DNA of 64,000 bases, from the NCBI RefSeq assembly GCF_900537115.1, contig NZ_UNRG01000002.1, forward strand, positions 591 through 64,590. Direction: 5' to 3'. The notes below the pieces were generated by a model. The model searched no databases. It saw nothing but the letters and a program-made list of their open reading frames with translations, and had not been told where the DNA came from. This stretch comes from Arthrobacter sp. Alg241-R88 (GTDB taxonomy: Bacteria > Actinomycetota > Actinomycetes > Actinomycetales > Micrococcaceae). The translations under genes were made by a program, and so were the position numbers. This document shows positions 26,790-35,684 of this stretch, piece after piece; position 1 is the stretch's first letter, and the number at the start of each line of letters is the position of its first letter.

Positions 26790-27516
26790 GCCAAACGTCG
26801 GAAAGCCCAGGCCGGAGATCCCGTCCGGTTGGACCATGGCCTGGAGCAGGCCAGTTGGTTGGGCCCTCGACCACCTGGTGTACCGGACGTCCGTCACGGG
26901 CAGGGACAACGTTCCCACCGGCGGGCCGGTGATTTTTGCCGGCAACCACATCAGCTTCCTGGACGGGCCGGTGATGTTCGGCGCGTCGCCGCGCCCCATG
27001 CACATCCTGGTGAAACAGGAGATGTTCAAAGGCTTCCTGGGCCGGGTGCTGACGGCGTCCGGGCAGCTGCCTGTTGACCGCACGGGGGACCGTGCTGCGC
27101 TGCAGCGCTGCAAGGAAGTGCTCGATGCCGGACGTTGCGTCGGGATTCTTCCCGAAGGCACGCGGGGGAGCGGGGCAGCGGCTGACATCAACGGCGGCGT
27201 GGCGTGGCTCGCGCTGAACTCCGGCGCTCCGGTGGTACCCGTCGCGATCCTGGGCACGCGCAAGGGCAATGAGCACCTCGATTCGGTGCCGCGGCCTGGC
27301 AGGCGCTTCCACGTCAGCTTCGGTAATGCGCTGACGCTGGGCCGCAGGGCCGGGGAAAGCGGGCGTGCTTCAATGGACAGGGCGGCGCTGGAGATCCGGG
27401 CCGCATTGTCAGGGCACGTGCAGGATTCCATCCAGCTCACGGGGCAGCCCTTGCCGGTGGCAGATTTTTCCAAAGACTTCACAGCAGTAGCCGGGACGCC
27501 GGCAGATGACCACTAA
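26782..27516 (+). CDS. plsC: 1-acyl-sn-glycerol-3-phosphate acyltransferase
   Basis: A 244-residue PlsC-family enzyme that acylates lysophosphatidic acid. The catalytic NHISFLD (H-X4-D) is at residues 55-61 and the substrate-binding PEGTRG follows near residue 127. It begins with GTG and overlaps cmk by 8 bp, so it belongs to the same operon. A second acyltransferase of this family is encoded at 44772-45629. Confidence 0.92.
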   Translation: MTEPNVGKPRPEIPSGWTMAWSRPVGWALDHLVYRTSVTGRDNVPTGGPVIFAGNHISFLDGPVMFGASPRPMHILVKQEMFKGFLGRVLTASGQLPVDRTGDRAALQRCKEVLDAGRCVGILPEGTRGSGAAADINGGVAWLALNSGAPVVPVAILGTRKGNEHLDSVPRPGRRFHVSFGNALTLGRRAGESGRASMDRAALEIRAALSGHVQDSIQLTGQPLPVADFSKDFTAVAGTPADDH

Positions 27517-27526
27517 GGACAATGCA

Positions 27527-29077
27527 ATGAGCGATACAACCCAAACTTCCGGCCACTCCGGCGCCGGCGATGACGAGTACACCCCCTCCGGCACCGACCA
27601 GGTGGCCGAGCGGCTGGCGGCGATAGACGACGACGAAGCCGAACTCCGTGCTGCGTCGCTCCGGGCCGGCCTGGAGGACTACGAGCTTGACGAGGACGAC
27701 GCCGCGCTGCTCAGCGGTGACTACGACGATGAGGACTATGACGGTCCGGTCAAGCTCGATCCGGTCCTGGCCATTATCGGACGTCCCAACGTGGGCAAGT
27801 CCACCTTGGTCAACCGAATCCTCGGCCGCCGCGAAGCAGTGGTGGAAGACACCCCTGGCGTCACCCGTGACCGCGTGATGTACTCCGCCAACTGGAACGG
27901 GCGCAACTTCACCCTCGTGGACACCGGCGGCTGGGAACACGACGCCCGCGGCATCCACGCCCGCGTGGCCGAGCAGGCCGAGATGGCCGTGGAACTCGCG
28001 GATGCAGTCCTCTTCGTCGTCGACTCCGCTGTCGGTGCCACCGCCACCGACGAAGGCGTCATGAAGATGCTGCGCCGCAGCAAGAAGCCCGTCATCATGG
28101 TGGCCAACAAAGTGGATGACTTCGCCCAGGAGGCCGACTCCGCTGCGCTGTGGGGACTCGGTTTCGGCGAGCCCTACCCGGTCTCCGCGCTGCACGGCCG
28201 GGGCGTGGCCGACCTGCTTGACCACGTGATGGATACCCTTCCCGAGTTCTCCACCATCGAAGGGCTGGAACGTTCCGGCGGCCCCCGCCGCATCGCGCTG
28301 ATCGGGCGCCCCAACGTGGGCAAGTCGTCCCTGCTGAACAAGCTGGCCGGTACCGAGCGCGTGGTGGTGGACAACACTGCCGGCACTACCCGCGACCCGG
28401 TGGATGAATTTATTGAACTCGGCGGACGCACGTGGCGGTTCGTGGACACGGCAGGCATCCGCCGCCGCCAGCATATGGCACAGGGCGCGGACTACTACGC
28501 CTCCCTGCGGACCCAGGCCGCGCTCGAGAAGGCGGAGGTCGCCGTCGTGCTCCTCGCCGTGGACGAGGTCCTCAGCGAGCAGGATGTCCGGATCCTGCAG
28601 CTCGCCATTGAGTCAGGCCGCGCCCTGGTGCTGGCGTTCAACAAGTGGGACCTGCTCGACGACGAACGCCGGCGCTACCTTGAGCGCGAGATTGAACAGG
28701 ACCTCGCCCACGTGGAGTGGGCGCCCCGCGTTAACATTTCGGCCAAGACCGGGTGGCACAAGGACCGCCTGGTTCCGGCCCTGGACCTGGCGCTGGAAAA
28801 CTGGGACAAGCGCATTGCCACCGGCCGCCTGAACGCCTTCCTCGGCGAGCTCGTGGCCGCACACCCGCACCCCGTCCGGGGCGGCAAGCAGCCGCGCATC
28901 CTCTTCGGCACCCAGGCCTCCAGCAGGCCGCCGAAGTTCGTGCTGTTCACCACCGGATTCCTGGACCCCGGTTACCGCCGTTTCATCACCCGCCGGCTGC
29001 GGGAAACCTTTGGCTTCGAGGGCACCCCCATCGAGGTCAACATGCGGGTGCGGGAAAAGCGCGGCAAGAAGCGCTAG
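27527..29077 (+). CDS. der: ribosome-assembly GTPase Der (EngA)
   Basis: A GTPase of about 516 residues with two tandem G domains and a C-terminal KH-like domain, needed for 50S subunit maturation. The first G1 motif GRPNVGKS is at residues 85-92 and a second copy follows near residue 260. The NKVD and NKWD G4 motifs are present. An acidic extension of about 75 residues ([20 protein letters not shown]) precedes the first G domain, as in other Actinobacteria. The ATG at 27527 has AAGGA nearby; an ATG at 27506 overlapping plsC is the alternative. Confidence 0.95.
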   Translation: MSDTTQTSGHSGAGDDEYTPSGTDQVAERLAAIDDDEAELRAASLRAGLEDYELDEDDAALLSGDYDDEDYDGPVKLDPVLAIIGRPNVGKSTLVNRILGRREAVVEDTPGVTRDRVMYSANWNGRNFTLVDTGGWEHDARGIHARVAEQAEMAVELADAVLFVVDSAVGATATDEGVMKMLRRSKKPVIMVANKVDDFAQEADSAALWGLGFGEPYPVSALHGRGVADLLDHVMDTLPEFSTIEGLERSGGPRRIALIGRPNVGKSSLLNKLAGTERVVVDNTAGTTRDPVDEFIELGGRTWRFVDTAGIRRRQHMAQGADYYASLRTQAALEKAEVAVVLLAVDEVLSEQDVRILQLAIESGRALVLAFNKWDLLDDERRRYLEREIEQDLAHVEWAPRVNISAKTGWHKDRLVPALDLALENWDKRIATGRLNAFLGELVAAHPHPVRGGKQPRILFGTQASSRPPKFVLFTTGFLDPGYRRFITRRLRETFGFEGTPIEVNMRVREKRGKKR

Positions 29078-29127
29078 GCATCGTGATCTCCGCGACACAC
29101 GGAGCTGCCACAGCCGGAAAGTGTCAC

Positions 29128-29153
29128 TTGCACCCTCCGGAATCGTGTAAGCT
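29128..29153 (+). promoter_or_regulatory. possible promoter of tRNA-Pro
   Basis: TTGCAC (29128-29133) and TAAGCT (29148-29153) resemble -35 and -10 elements, but the spacer is only 14 nt. A CCCGGG-TCAG-CCCGGG hairpin at 29190-29205 follows and may be a leader or der terminator stem. Confidence 0.35.
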
Positions 29154-29237
29154 CTTCTAGGTGGTTCGGCCGGACTGCTGGTGGAAATTCCCGGGTCAGC
29201 CCGGGGGATGAAGCACAGCGGAGAACGGCGGAACTAA

Positions 29238-29314
<77 letters not shown>

Positions 29315-29315
29315 C

Positions 29316-29355
29316 AAAAACCGGAACCACGCGGAAACGCGTGGTTCCGGTTTTT
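29316..29355. terminator. strong bidirectional terminator after tRNA-Pro
   Basis: An 18-bp perfect stem, AAAAACCGGAACCACGCG and its complement with a GAAA loop, ends in a run of seven Ts on the plus strand and As on the other. It serves tRNA-Pro and, from the other side, the minus-strand exported-protein gene. Confidence 0.93.
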
Positions 29356-29416
29356 TTGTTTACGGCTAATCAGCCTTCCTGCGGAGGAGCCGCGGGAGCA
29401 CCACCACGCTTCGGAA

Positions 29417-29785
29417 TCAGTGCTGGTACACGATCACGATGATGAACTGCCACTGTCCGTAGTGGTCCTTGTACCACGCACGGTGATACTTGCCGTTGCA
29501 GTCCTCGTCGTGATCGTCATCCTTGTGGTCGTAAACGTACTTGTAGTCGCCGCGATGACGATCGTCCTTGTCCGACTTATGATCGTCGTGCCTGTCCGAC
29601 TTGTGATCGCGTCCGTTGTGATCTTTCCAGTCGTGCTTGCGCTTGTCGTCGTCGTCGTGCTTGTTATGATTCGAGCGATCGTAATCGTCGCCGGCATACG
29701 CAGCACCGGCCGTTAGGGCCGATCCGCCTACGGTCAGGCCTGCCACCAGGGCAGCGGAGCCGAAGAAGCGGGTTACTTTGTTCAT
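29417..29785 (-). CDS. exported Asp/His/Lys-rich protein of unknown function
   Basis: A 122-residue protein with a typical Sec signal peptide (KK-free basic start MNKVTRF, hydrophobic core, cleavage after AGAAYA near residue 33). The mature part is extremely rich in Asp, His, Lys and Arg (for example HDDDDKRKHDWKDHNGRDHK), has a single Cys, and ends with a hydrophobic-aromatic tail QWQFIIVIVYQH. Start chosen at 29785 with AGGA 8 nt upstream. I do not recognise the family. The composition suggests divalent-metal or polyphosphate binding at the cell surface, but no defined motif shows this. Confidence 0.75.
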   Translation of the reverse strand: MNKVTRFFGSAALVAGLTVGGSALTAGAAYAGDDYDRSNHNKHDDDDKRKHDWKDHNGRDHKSDRHDDHKSDKDDRHRGDYKYVYDHKDDDHDEDCNGKYHRAWYKDHYGQWQFIIVIVYQH

Positions 29786-29848
29786 TGCATTTTCCTGTCG
29801 TGCATCAACTGATGTACCGCAGGAACGGGAGAGCATGCAGAGTGGCAC

Positions 29849-30453
29849 GGTCGTCGTTGGGCGCGGTCCACTCTTTTTTGTCGACTCGCCGATCTACGGT
29901 TCTGTCTCAAGCCGATCAGTGCGCGAGGAGCACCATGCTTGAGGGTGCCAGCGCCGGCATCAACGGGTGAACCTGATTCTTTCCCCCGGTTCATACGCTG
30001 AGGGGCGCTGTGGGGTGACTGATAGAACACATGGAAAAGGCCCAGATGGGGCCGGTGTGTGAGCACTGAGCGCCGGTGTCTGGACCCTCGTAATCAGTAT
30101 CCGTCCGCCCTTTATTTTCGCTGGGAGGGACGTGCCAACCACGATACTCCGGATTTTCAGCGTGTGAAGAGCCACGCTTTTATTACACGAACTTCTCTGC
30201 GAGCATGGTCGTGAGAGTCGCCGTCGACGCCTCCCCGGCGGGTTTGCGCCGGTTTCCAGGCTACCCACCGGTATAACGCCAACAGGCATACCTTCAACGC
30301 GTGAATGTTACGCGGCCCTCCACAGACGGCAGGTCGAACACAGCCTGCCCAGGCCGGACAGACCTTGCACGAAGGGCCGGAATTGCCGCCGAGGGACCTC
30401 CTGGCCCATCCGCCAAGGGCAGCCCAGCGCTTGACTTGCTTCCACGGTTTGCC
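29849..30453. other. gene-poor interval
   Basis: About 600 bp between the exported-protein gene and the Fpg-type gene, with several AT-richer stretches (for example around 30100-30200). Open frames here are short, lack ribosome-binding sites and do not look like proteins. I see no hairpin terminator, tRNA or insertion-sequence end. Confidence 0.5.
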
Positions 30454-31323
30454 CTACTTAAGGAACTTGGAGGTCCGGCGGTCGGCGAGGATCTTGCCCT
30501 TCGTCTGGCAAGTGGGGCAGTACTGCAGTGCAGTATCGGCAAAAGATACTTCCCGCACGGTGTCCCCGCACACCGGGCACGGCTCGCCGGTCCGGGCGTG
30601 GACGCGCATGTGGCTGCGCTTGACGTCTTTCAGGTCCTTGGGCGGCTTGCCGCTTGCCTCAGCCAGTGCCGTGCCGAGCACGCCGTGGATACAGTCGTAG
30701 AGGACCTGCACCGCTTCCCGGTCCAGTGATTTGGCAGTGGCGAAAGGGGAAATCCTTGCGGCGTGAAGAATCTCGTCACTGTAGGCGTTGCCAATGCCGG
30801 CGATCACGCTCTGGCTCCTCAGGAGCCCCTTGATCTGCTGCGAACTGCCGGCGAGGATTTCAGCCAGCATGCCGACGTCGAACGCCTCGGTGAATGGGTC
30901 CGGCCCCAGGGTGGCGATGCCCGGCACGTCCTGGGGATCCCGCACCACATAGACGGCCAGGCTCTTCTTGGTGCCGGCCTCGGTGAGGTCGATGCCGCGC
31001 GGCCCATCCGGGCCCGTAAAGGCGAAGCGCGCCGCGATGTGGCCCTTGCCCATCCGCAGCTGCCCATCGGTGGGAGAGTCCGTGAAGCGCACCCAGCCCG
31101 CCCTGGCCAGATGGAACACCAGCGAGATCCCGCCGGTGTCGATGGTGACGAACTTGCCGAAGCGCCGCACTCCGGTAACGGTCCGGCCCTCCAGGGCATT
31201 GAAGGGCGGATCAGCCGTCTTGAGCACGGCAAAGGAAACGATCTGCACCTTGGTCACTGAAGTTCCCCGCAGGTGCTCATCAAGAAATTCAGCCAGGCCG
31301 GCCACCTCTGGAAGTTCCGGCAT
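30454..31323 (-). CDS. formamidopyrimidine-DNA glycosylase family protein (Fpg/Nei)
   Basis: A 289-residue base-excision repair glycosylase. The N-terminal MPELPEV supplies the catalytic P2 and E3. The helix-two-turn-helix region with GIGNAYSDEILHAA is present, as is the C-terminal zinc finger with C249, C252, C269 and C272. Length fits Fpg/Nei. The many substitutions from classical MutM (for example GIGNAYSDEI in place of GIGNIYADE) make a Nei-like or mycobacterial Fpg2/Nei2-type paralogue possible, so I give no symbol. It is transcribed divergently from gcvH. Confidence 0.9.
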   Translation of the reverse strand: MPELPEVAGLAEFLDEHLRGTSVTKVQIVSFAVLKTADPPFNALEGRTVTGVRRFGKFVTIDTGGISLVFHLARAGWVRFTDSPTDGQLRMGKGHIAARFAFTGPDGPRGIDLTEAGTKKSLAVYVVRDPQDVPGIATLGPDPFTEAFDVGMLAEILAGSSQQIKGLLRSQSVIAGIGNAYSDEILHAARISPFATAKSLDREAVQVLYDCIHGVLGTALAEASGKPPKDLKDVKRSHMRVHARTGEPCPVCGDTVREVSFADTALQYCPTCQTKGKILADRRTSKFLK

Positions 31324-31486
31324 GGCCTACCCTGCCGCTTCCCGGAGTGCTGGAAGGGTGCGTGCGCTCATGGGTCCCATCTTGTCAGAATCCCCGGCGA
31401 AGGCTCCGGCAGTTGTGCCTATACTTTCTGCGGCGGCCTGTTTGGGCCCCGTTGACATTGGTGTTCCACCCCATGAAAGGCCCCTG

Positions 31487-31873
31487 ATGAGCAACATTCC
31501 CGAAGATCTGTCCTACACCGCCGAACATGAGTGGGTTTCTGCTCCCAGCGCCGACGGTGTGGTGCGGGTGGGCATCACCGACTTCGCCCAGGACGCCCTC
31601 GGCGATGTCGTTTACGCCCAGATGCCGGAAGTGGGCACCAAGATTACGGCGAACGAGGTTGTCGGCGAGGTTGAATCCACCAAAAGCGTCAGTGACATCT
31701 ACGCGCCGGTCACCGGTGAGGTAGTGGCGCGTAATGAGTCCCTCGACACGGACTCGGCGCTGATCAACACCGATCCCTATGGAGACGGCTGGCTCATCGA
31801 AGTCAAACTTGCCGAAGCAGACGCTGTTGAGTCGTTGCTCAGTGCATCCGAGTACGAACAACAGGTAGGCTAA
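31487..31873 (+). CDS. gcvH: glycine cleavage system H protein
   Basis: A 128-residue lipoyl carrier protein of the glycine cleavage system. The lipoylated lysine is K66 in GEVESTKSVSDIYAPVTGEV. AAAGG precedes the ATG at 31487. The P and T proteins are not encoded nearby; instead gcvH heads the garA-ftsR-bfn-mcdR run, as in Mycobacterium (Rv1826-Rv1830). Besides glycine cleavage, H proteins can supply lipoyl groups to other complexes, which would fit its place next to a 2-oxoglutarate dehydrogenase inhibitor; that is inference. Confidence 0.95.
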   Translation: MSNIPEDLSYTAEHEWVSAPSADGVVRVGITDFAQDALGDVVYAQMPEVGTKITANEVVGEVESTKSVSDIYAPVTGEVVARNESLDTDSALINTDPYGDGWLIEVKLAEADAVESLLSASEYEQQVG

Positions 31874-31951
31874 AAGCTATCCGGTAAATCCGGTTCGGCC
31901 AGCGGTGCAGACGCCATGTCTTCGCACGTCAGGCCGGATCGGGAGCCGGTG

Positions 31952-31990
31952 CCGGACCTGCGAGGCAGGCCCGGACGGCAAATGTAAATT
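31952..31990 (+). promoter_or_regulatory. hairpin and possible -10 before garA
   Basis: A stem CCGG-A-CCTGC / GCAGG-C-CCGG (31952-31974) lies after gcvH, followed by TAAATT (31985-31990), a TANNNT -10 candidate 37 nt before the garA ATG. The hairpin may end gcvH transcripts and the -10 may start garA transcripts. No convincing -35. Confidence 0.35.
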
Positions 31991-32026
31991 GCAGGCGTCA
32001 GAGCTGCAGCGGAAGAGGAGGAATCC

Positions 32027-32503
32027 ATGGCTGGCCACACACACAACCCTGCCGATGGGGAATACGGCAATGGTGCGGCCAGGGCGTCGGAGACCACCTC
32101 GATCCACCTCACCCCGGTGCGGGATGAACCCACTATCGCCCCCAAGCTCTCATCCGAAGAGCGCAATTCCGTCGAGGCACTGCCAGCCGGGTCTGCACTC
32201 CTCGTTGCGCACAGCGGCCCGAACGCCGGTGCCCGCTTCCTGCTGGACTCCGACGTCACCACCGCCGGCCGCCACCCCGACGCGGACATCTTCCTGGATG
32301 ACGTCACGGTCTCCCGCCGGCACGTCGAATTCCGGCGCACCGCGCGGAGCTTCGAGGTAGTGGACAAGAACAGCCTGAACGGCACCTACGTTAACCACGA
32401 CCGCGTTGACAGCGTCGAGCTCAAGTCCGGCAGTGAAGTCCAGATCGGCAAGTTCCGCCTCACCTTCTACCTGAGCCCTGCCAGCGCTGCAGGCCGCGGC
32501 TGA
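32027..32503 (+). CDS. garA: FHA-domain regulator GarA/OdhI
   Basis: A 158-residue forkhead-associated protein. The FHA domain spans about 58-145 with R82, S96, H99 and N118 at the phosphothreonine-binding positions. The N-terminal tail carries the conserved ETTS motif at 22-25, with T23 and T24 matching the threonines phosphorylated by PknG/PknB in GarA and OdhI. Unphosphorylated GarA/OdhI inhibits 2-oxoglutarate dehydrogenase and adjusts glutamate metabolism. A GGAAGAGGAGG ribosome site precedes the ATG. Neighbours gcvH and ftsR match the corynebacterial and mycobacterial arrangement. Confidence 0.95.
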   Translation: MAGHTHNPADGEYGNGAARASETTSIHLTPVRDEPTIAPKLSSEERNSVEALPAGSALLVAHSGPNAGARFLLDSDVTTAGRHPDADIFLDDVTVSRRHVEFRRTARSFEVVDKNSLNGTYVNHDRVDSVELKSGSEVQIGKFRLTFYLSPASAAGRG

Positions 32504-32520
32504 TCCGGGGACCGCTGCCT

Positions 32521-33243
32521 GTGGCAATGGCACAACCGGAACGCCGGGGACCGCAGGTCCTGAACATCGGGGAAGTCCTCGCCCAGCTCAGCGGCGATTT
32601 CCCCGGCATGACAGCGTCAAAAATCAGGTTCCTTGAGGAAAAAGGGCTGATCAATCCCCGCCGCACCCCGGCGGGCTACCGGCAGTATTCCGACGGCGAC
32701 GTGGAGCGGCTCCGTTTCGTCCTGGCCTTGCAGCGGGACCAGTACCTTCCCCTGAAGGTCATCAAGGACTACCTGGACGCCATCGACAGGGGAGAGCGCC
32801 CCGAAAACCTGCCACCAGGCGTTGTGGTGTCCCCGCGGATTGTCTCGGACGAACTGGCCGCGGAACTGCAGAGCCGGGGGCGCAAGCTCACCGAGGAGCA
32901 GCTCCGCACGGAGTCCGGGGCCAGCGTACCCCTGCTCCAGGCCCTCCTGAGTTTCGGCCTCATCAGCCACTCCAACGGACTGTTTGATGAACACGCCCTG
33001 CAGGTGGCCAGGGCCTGCGTGCAGCTGGAAAGCCACGGGCTCGAACCCCGCCACCTTCGGCCCTTCCAGGCAGCTGCTGAAAGGGAGTTCGGACTCGTGG
33101 AACGCGCAGTGGCGCCGCTTGCTTCCCGCAAGGACGCCGCCTCCCAGGCGCGGGCTGCGGAGGCTGCCCGCGAAATCAGCGACCTCTGCCTCACCCTGCA
33201 CCGGGCTCTGGTGCAGGACCACATCTCACGCATGGACATCTGA
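32521..33243 (+). CDS. ftsR: MerR-family regulator FtsR
   Basis: A 240-residue MerR-type protein with the winged helix-turn-helix at about 25-95 (MTASKIRFLEEKGLINPRRTPAGYRQYSDGD) and a C-terminal helical region, without metal-binding cysteines. It lies directly after garA, like Rv1828 in Mycobacterium and FtsR in Corynebacterium, the latter an activator of ftsZ. It begins with GTG; an ATG two codons in is also possible. Its stop overlaps the next start (TGATG). Confidence 0.9.
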   Translation: MAMAQPERRGPQVLNIGEVLAQLSGDFPGMTASKIRFLEEKGLINPRRTPAGYRQYSDGDVERLRFVLALQRDQYLPLKVIKDYLDAIDRGERPENLPPGVVVSPRIVSDELAAELQSRGRKLTEEQLRTESGASVPLLQALLSFGLISHSNGLFDEHALQVARACVQLESHGLEPRHLRPFQAAAEREFGLVERAVAPLASRKDAASQARAAEAAREISDLCLTLHRALVQDHISRMDI

Positions 33244-33746
33244 TGATTGAAGTCGAGATCGTAGGCGTTCGGATCGAACTGCCTTCCAACCAGCCTCTGG
33301 TCCTCCTGCGGGAGATGCATGGGGAACGCCACGTGCCCATCTGGATCGGCACCCCTGAAGCAAGCGCCATCGCCCTTGCCCAGCAGGGTGTGGTTCCGCC
33401 GCGGCCCATGACGCACGACCTCCTGGTGGACGTGGTGGAGTCGCTGGGCCACTCCGTGGTCAGCGTGAACATCGTGGCGGTTGAGGACAACATCTTCTAC
33501 GGCCAGCTCCAGTTCGAGAACGGCACCACCGTCAGTTCGCGCGCCTCTGACGCCCTCGCCGTCGCCCTTCGGGCCAAGTGCCGGATCTGGTGCGCGGATT
33601 CCGTGATGGATGAAGCCGGCGTGCGGATCACGGAGCACGATGAAGGCGAGGACACAGAACCGGGCCCCACCGTCGACGAAGAGCGCGAACTGCGCCGGTT
33701 CCGCGAGTTCCTGGACGACGTGGAACCCGAGGATTTCGACGGCTAA
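33243..33746 (+). CDS. bifunctional nuclease family protein (DUF151)
   Basis: A 167-residue BFN-domain protein. The domain covers residues 1-130 (VEIVGVRIELPSNQPLVLLRE, HVPIWIGTPEASAIA, RASDALAVALR). An acidic tail follows (EHDEGEDTEPG, DDVEPEDFDG). It is translationally coupled to ftsR and corresponds by position to mycobacterial Rv1829. Some BFN proteins have nuclease activity in plants and are linked to stress in bacteria; the role here is not established. Confidence 0.9.
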   Translation: MIEVEIVGVRIELPSNQPLVLLREMHGERHVPIWIGTPEASAIALAQQGVVPPRPMTHDLLVDVVESLGHSVVSVNIVAVEDNIFYGQLQFENGTTVSSRASDALAVALRAKCRIWCADSVMDEAGVRITEHDEGEDTEPGPTVDEERELRRFREFLDDVEPEDFDG

Positions 33747-33803
33747 GGTCACGTTAAGGTTAAAGCTGAGGATGAAACTTTCGACACGCCTCTTCGAAGG
33801 GCC

Positions 33804-33841
33804 AACGTCTTTGACCTTGGCTCCCCGCGGGCCTAACGTCT
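33804..33841 (+). promoter_or_regulatory. mcdR promoter with AACGTCT direct repeats
   Basis: TTGACC (33811-33816) and TAACGT (33834-33839) are separated by 17 nt, a good sigma-70-type promoter. AACGTCT occurs at 33804-33810 and 33835-33841, 31 bp apart (about three helical turns), flanking the -35 and covering the -10. Binding there would suit autoregulation by the downstream MerR protein. Confidence 0.55.
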
Positions 33842-33981
33842 AAGTATCGAGTTCCCATTGCTTACAGCAGCCGCGGAGGTCACACTGGAAGGTGCGCCCC
33901 GCGGAAATTACAGGCATGATCTTCATTCCTGTTAAAGCTGCTGCAGTTCTTCTCGGGGAGCTTATGACAAGGAGGATCCAG

Positions 33982-34575
33982 GTGAGTCCCAAAGGCGAAG
34001 CAGGCGGGCTGAAACAGCCCACGGCCGGTGTTGCTGTGCCCGCAAGCGGTGCCCAGGGCCTTCTGTTCACCGAAGACCTCCCCGTCCTGGATGAAGACGC
34101 CGGCTACCGGGGTCCCACCGCCTGCAAGGCAGCAGGCATCACCTACCGCCAGTTGGATTACTGGGCGCGCACCGGACTTGTCGAACCCGCCGTCCGCGGT
34201 GCCGCCGGTTCGGGATCCCAGCGGCTCTACGGCTTCCGCGACATCCTCGTCCTCAAGGTCGTCAAGCGCCTGCTGGACACGGGTGTGTCGCTGCAGCAGA
34301 TCCGCACGGCCGTGGAACACCTGCGTGAACGCGGCGTGGAGGACCTGGCCCAGATCACGCTGATGAGCGATGGCGCCAGCGTTTACGAGTGCACGTCCGC
34401 GGACGAAGTCATCGACCTCGTCCAGGGTGGCCAGGGCGTGTTCGGCATCGCCGTTGGCCGCGTGTGGCGCGAGGTGGAAGGCAGCCTGGCGTCGCTCCCG
34501 AGCGAACATGCCACGGAGCAGTCCTTTCCCGACGACGAATTGAGCAAGCGGCGGGCAGCCCGCAAGATCAGCTAA
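33982..34575 (+). CDS. MerR-family cell-division regulator, McdR/Rv1830 type
   Basis: A MerR-type protein of about 197 residues. The helix-turn-helix includes GPTACKAAGITYRQLDYWARTGLVEP and SQRLYGFRDILVLKVVKRLLDTG. The GTG at 33982 is preferred because a perfect AAGGAGG lies 6 nt upstream; the frame is open to 33892, and ATG 33964 is another option. It is the fifth gene of the gcvH-garA-ftsR-bfn run, the position of Rv1830, reported as a regulator of cell division in mycobacteria. It is separated from bfn by its own promoter. Confidence 0.9.
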   Translation: MSPKGEAGGLKQPTAGVAVPASGAQGLLFTEDLPVLDEDAGYRGPTACKAAGITYRQLDYWARTGLVEPAVRGAAGSGSQRLYGFRDILVLKVVKRLLDTGVSLQQIRTAVEHLRERGVEDLAQITLMSDGASVYECTSADEVIDLVQGGQGVFGIAVGRVWREVEGSLASLPSEHATEQSFPDDELSKRRAARKIS

Positions 34576-34599
34576 AGCTGCATCACGGTTTTCAGCCTT

Positions 34600-34643
34600 A
34601 ACAGCAGAGGCCGCTCTCCACGGGGAGAGCGGCCTCTGCTGTT
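34600..34643. terminator. bidirectional terminator between mcdR and parA-like gene
   Basis: A perfect 20-bp stem beginning AACAGCAGAGGCCGCTCTCC with an ACGG loop lies between the convergent genes. T-rich ends are short (TGTT / AACA). It should stop transcription from both sides. Confidence 0.9.
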
Positions 34644-34656
34644 GACGTTGGGTTTC

Positions 34657-35487
34657 CTACCTGGCCCGGCTGCGCAGGCCGCTGCCTACCGCCATCACGT
34701 TGGCCAGCAGCTCATCGAAGAGGGCCGCGGCGGCCTTGGCGGAATCGCCGGGCCAGTGGTGCACGGGGTGGGCGGCGCCCTGGATTTGCTGCCAGTTCGC
34801 CTGTTCCGGGATCCGTGGGCTCAAAAGGAGCTCGCCGAACATCGACTCCATCTCCGCCAGCCGGTAGCTGTGCTCGGAGGACCCTGACCGCACCCGATTG
34901 GCTATGATGCCGGCCGGTGAAAGGTTGGGCGCGAACTCCTGGCGGAAAAGCTGGATAGCCCTCATGGTCCGTTCGGTACCGGCAACGGAAAACAGCCCCG
35001 GTTCGGCAACAAGCGCCACCTTGTCGCTGGCTGACCACGCCATCCGGGTCAGGCCATTCAGGGACGGTGGGCAGTCGATCAGGACGAGCTGGTAGTTGTC
35101 TGCGGCGGCCAGCACCGAAGACAACCGTCGCAGATCGCGGCGGCTGAGGTCCGGCCGGTCGTAGATTCCCGTGTAGGCAGAGCCGACGGCGACGTCCAGG
35201 ACCGCTGGGCCGGAGCCGTTGGAGGGGGCCCGCTCCGTCCAGCTGCTGCGCACCACATTCTCGGCGAGCTTGGCCCGGCGGGGGCTCTTGAGCATCCTGC
35301 CGATATCGAGCTGGTCGCCCGGTTGCACGCCCAGGGCAGTAGTCGCGTCCGCATGGGGATCAAGATCCACCACCAGCGTGCGGATGCCTGCGGCAAGGGC
35401 TGCAGACGCCAATCCTGTGGTGACGGAAGTCTTGCCGACTCCACCCTTGAGGCTGCTGATGCTGACTACTTGCACTTGAGAGACCAA
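34657..35487 (-). CDS. orphan ParA/MinD-family ATPase
   Basis: A product of about 276 residues with the deviant Walker A SLKGGVGKTSV near residue 12, LVVDLDPHADAT and the Walker B region LVLIDCPPSLNG. The C-terminal part is helical and Ala-rich. No parB, scp or conjugation gene lies next to it. Mycobacteria have a similar solitary ParA-like protein (Rv3213c), but I cannot confirm orthology. The start is a TTG at 35487; a GTG at 35475 is equally possible, and neither has a good ribosome site. Likely roles are positioning of a cellular structure; the cargo is unknown. Confidence 0.85.
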   Translation of the reverse strand: MVSQVQVVSISSLKGGVGKTSVTTGLASAALAAGIRTLVVDLDPHADATTALGVQPGDQLDIGRMLKSPRRAKLAENVVRSSWTERAPSNGSGPAVLDVAVGSAYTGIYDRPDLSRRDLRRLSSVLAAADNYQLVLIDCPPSLNGLTRMAWSASDKVALVAEPGLFSVAGTERTMRAIQLFRQEFAPNLSPAGIIANRVRSGSSEHSYRLAEMESMFGELLLSPRIPEQANWQQIQGAAHPVHHWPGDSAKAAAALFDELLANVMAVGSGLRSRAR

Positions 35488-35684
35488 AACCTAACGCCGG
35501 ATGCCGTGTTGGGAGTAATGTTTGCTCCGGCAGTGCCGAAGCCGGACGGTCCTGCCGCCCTACTCATCATATGTGGATGCGTCGGCGATTCCTGCTTTAA
35601 AGGGCGTCGGCATGGCACCAACTATGCTGCCGGGGCGGTTTCCGCCCGGGCCGGCAGAAGGGCTCGGGACATGACGGGGAAATC

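Noticed and set aside
29960..30289. Minus-strand frame of 109 codons in the gene-poor interval
   Set aside because: No start signal, no recognisable domain and an Arg/Ser/Pro-rich composition typical of a chance frame in GC-rich DNA.
31324..31486. Glycine riboswitch before gcvH
   Set aside because: The 163-bp gap between fpg and gcvH has no tandem-aptamer pattern that I can recognise, and gcvP/gcvT are not adjacent.
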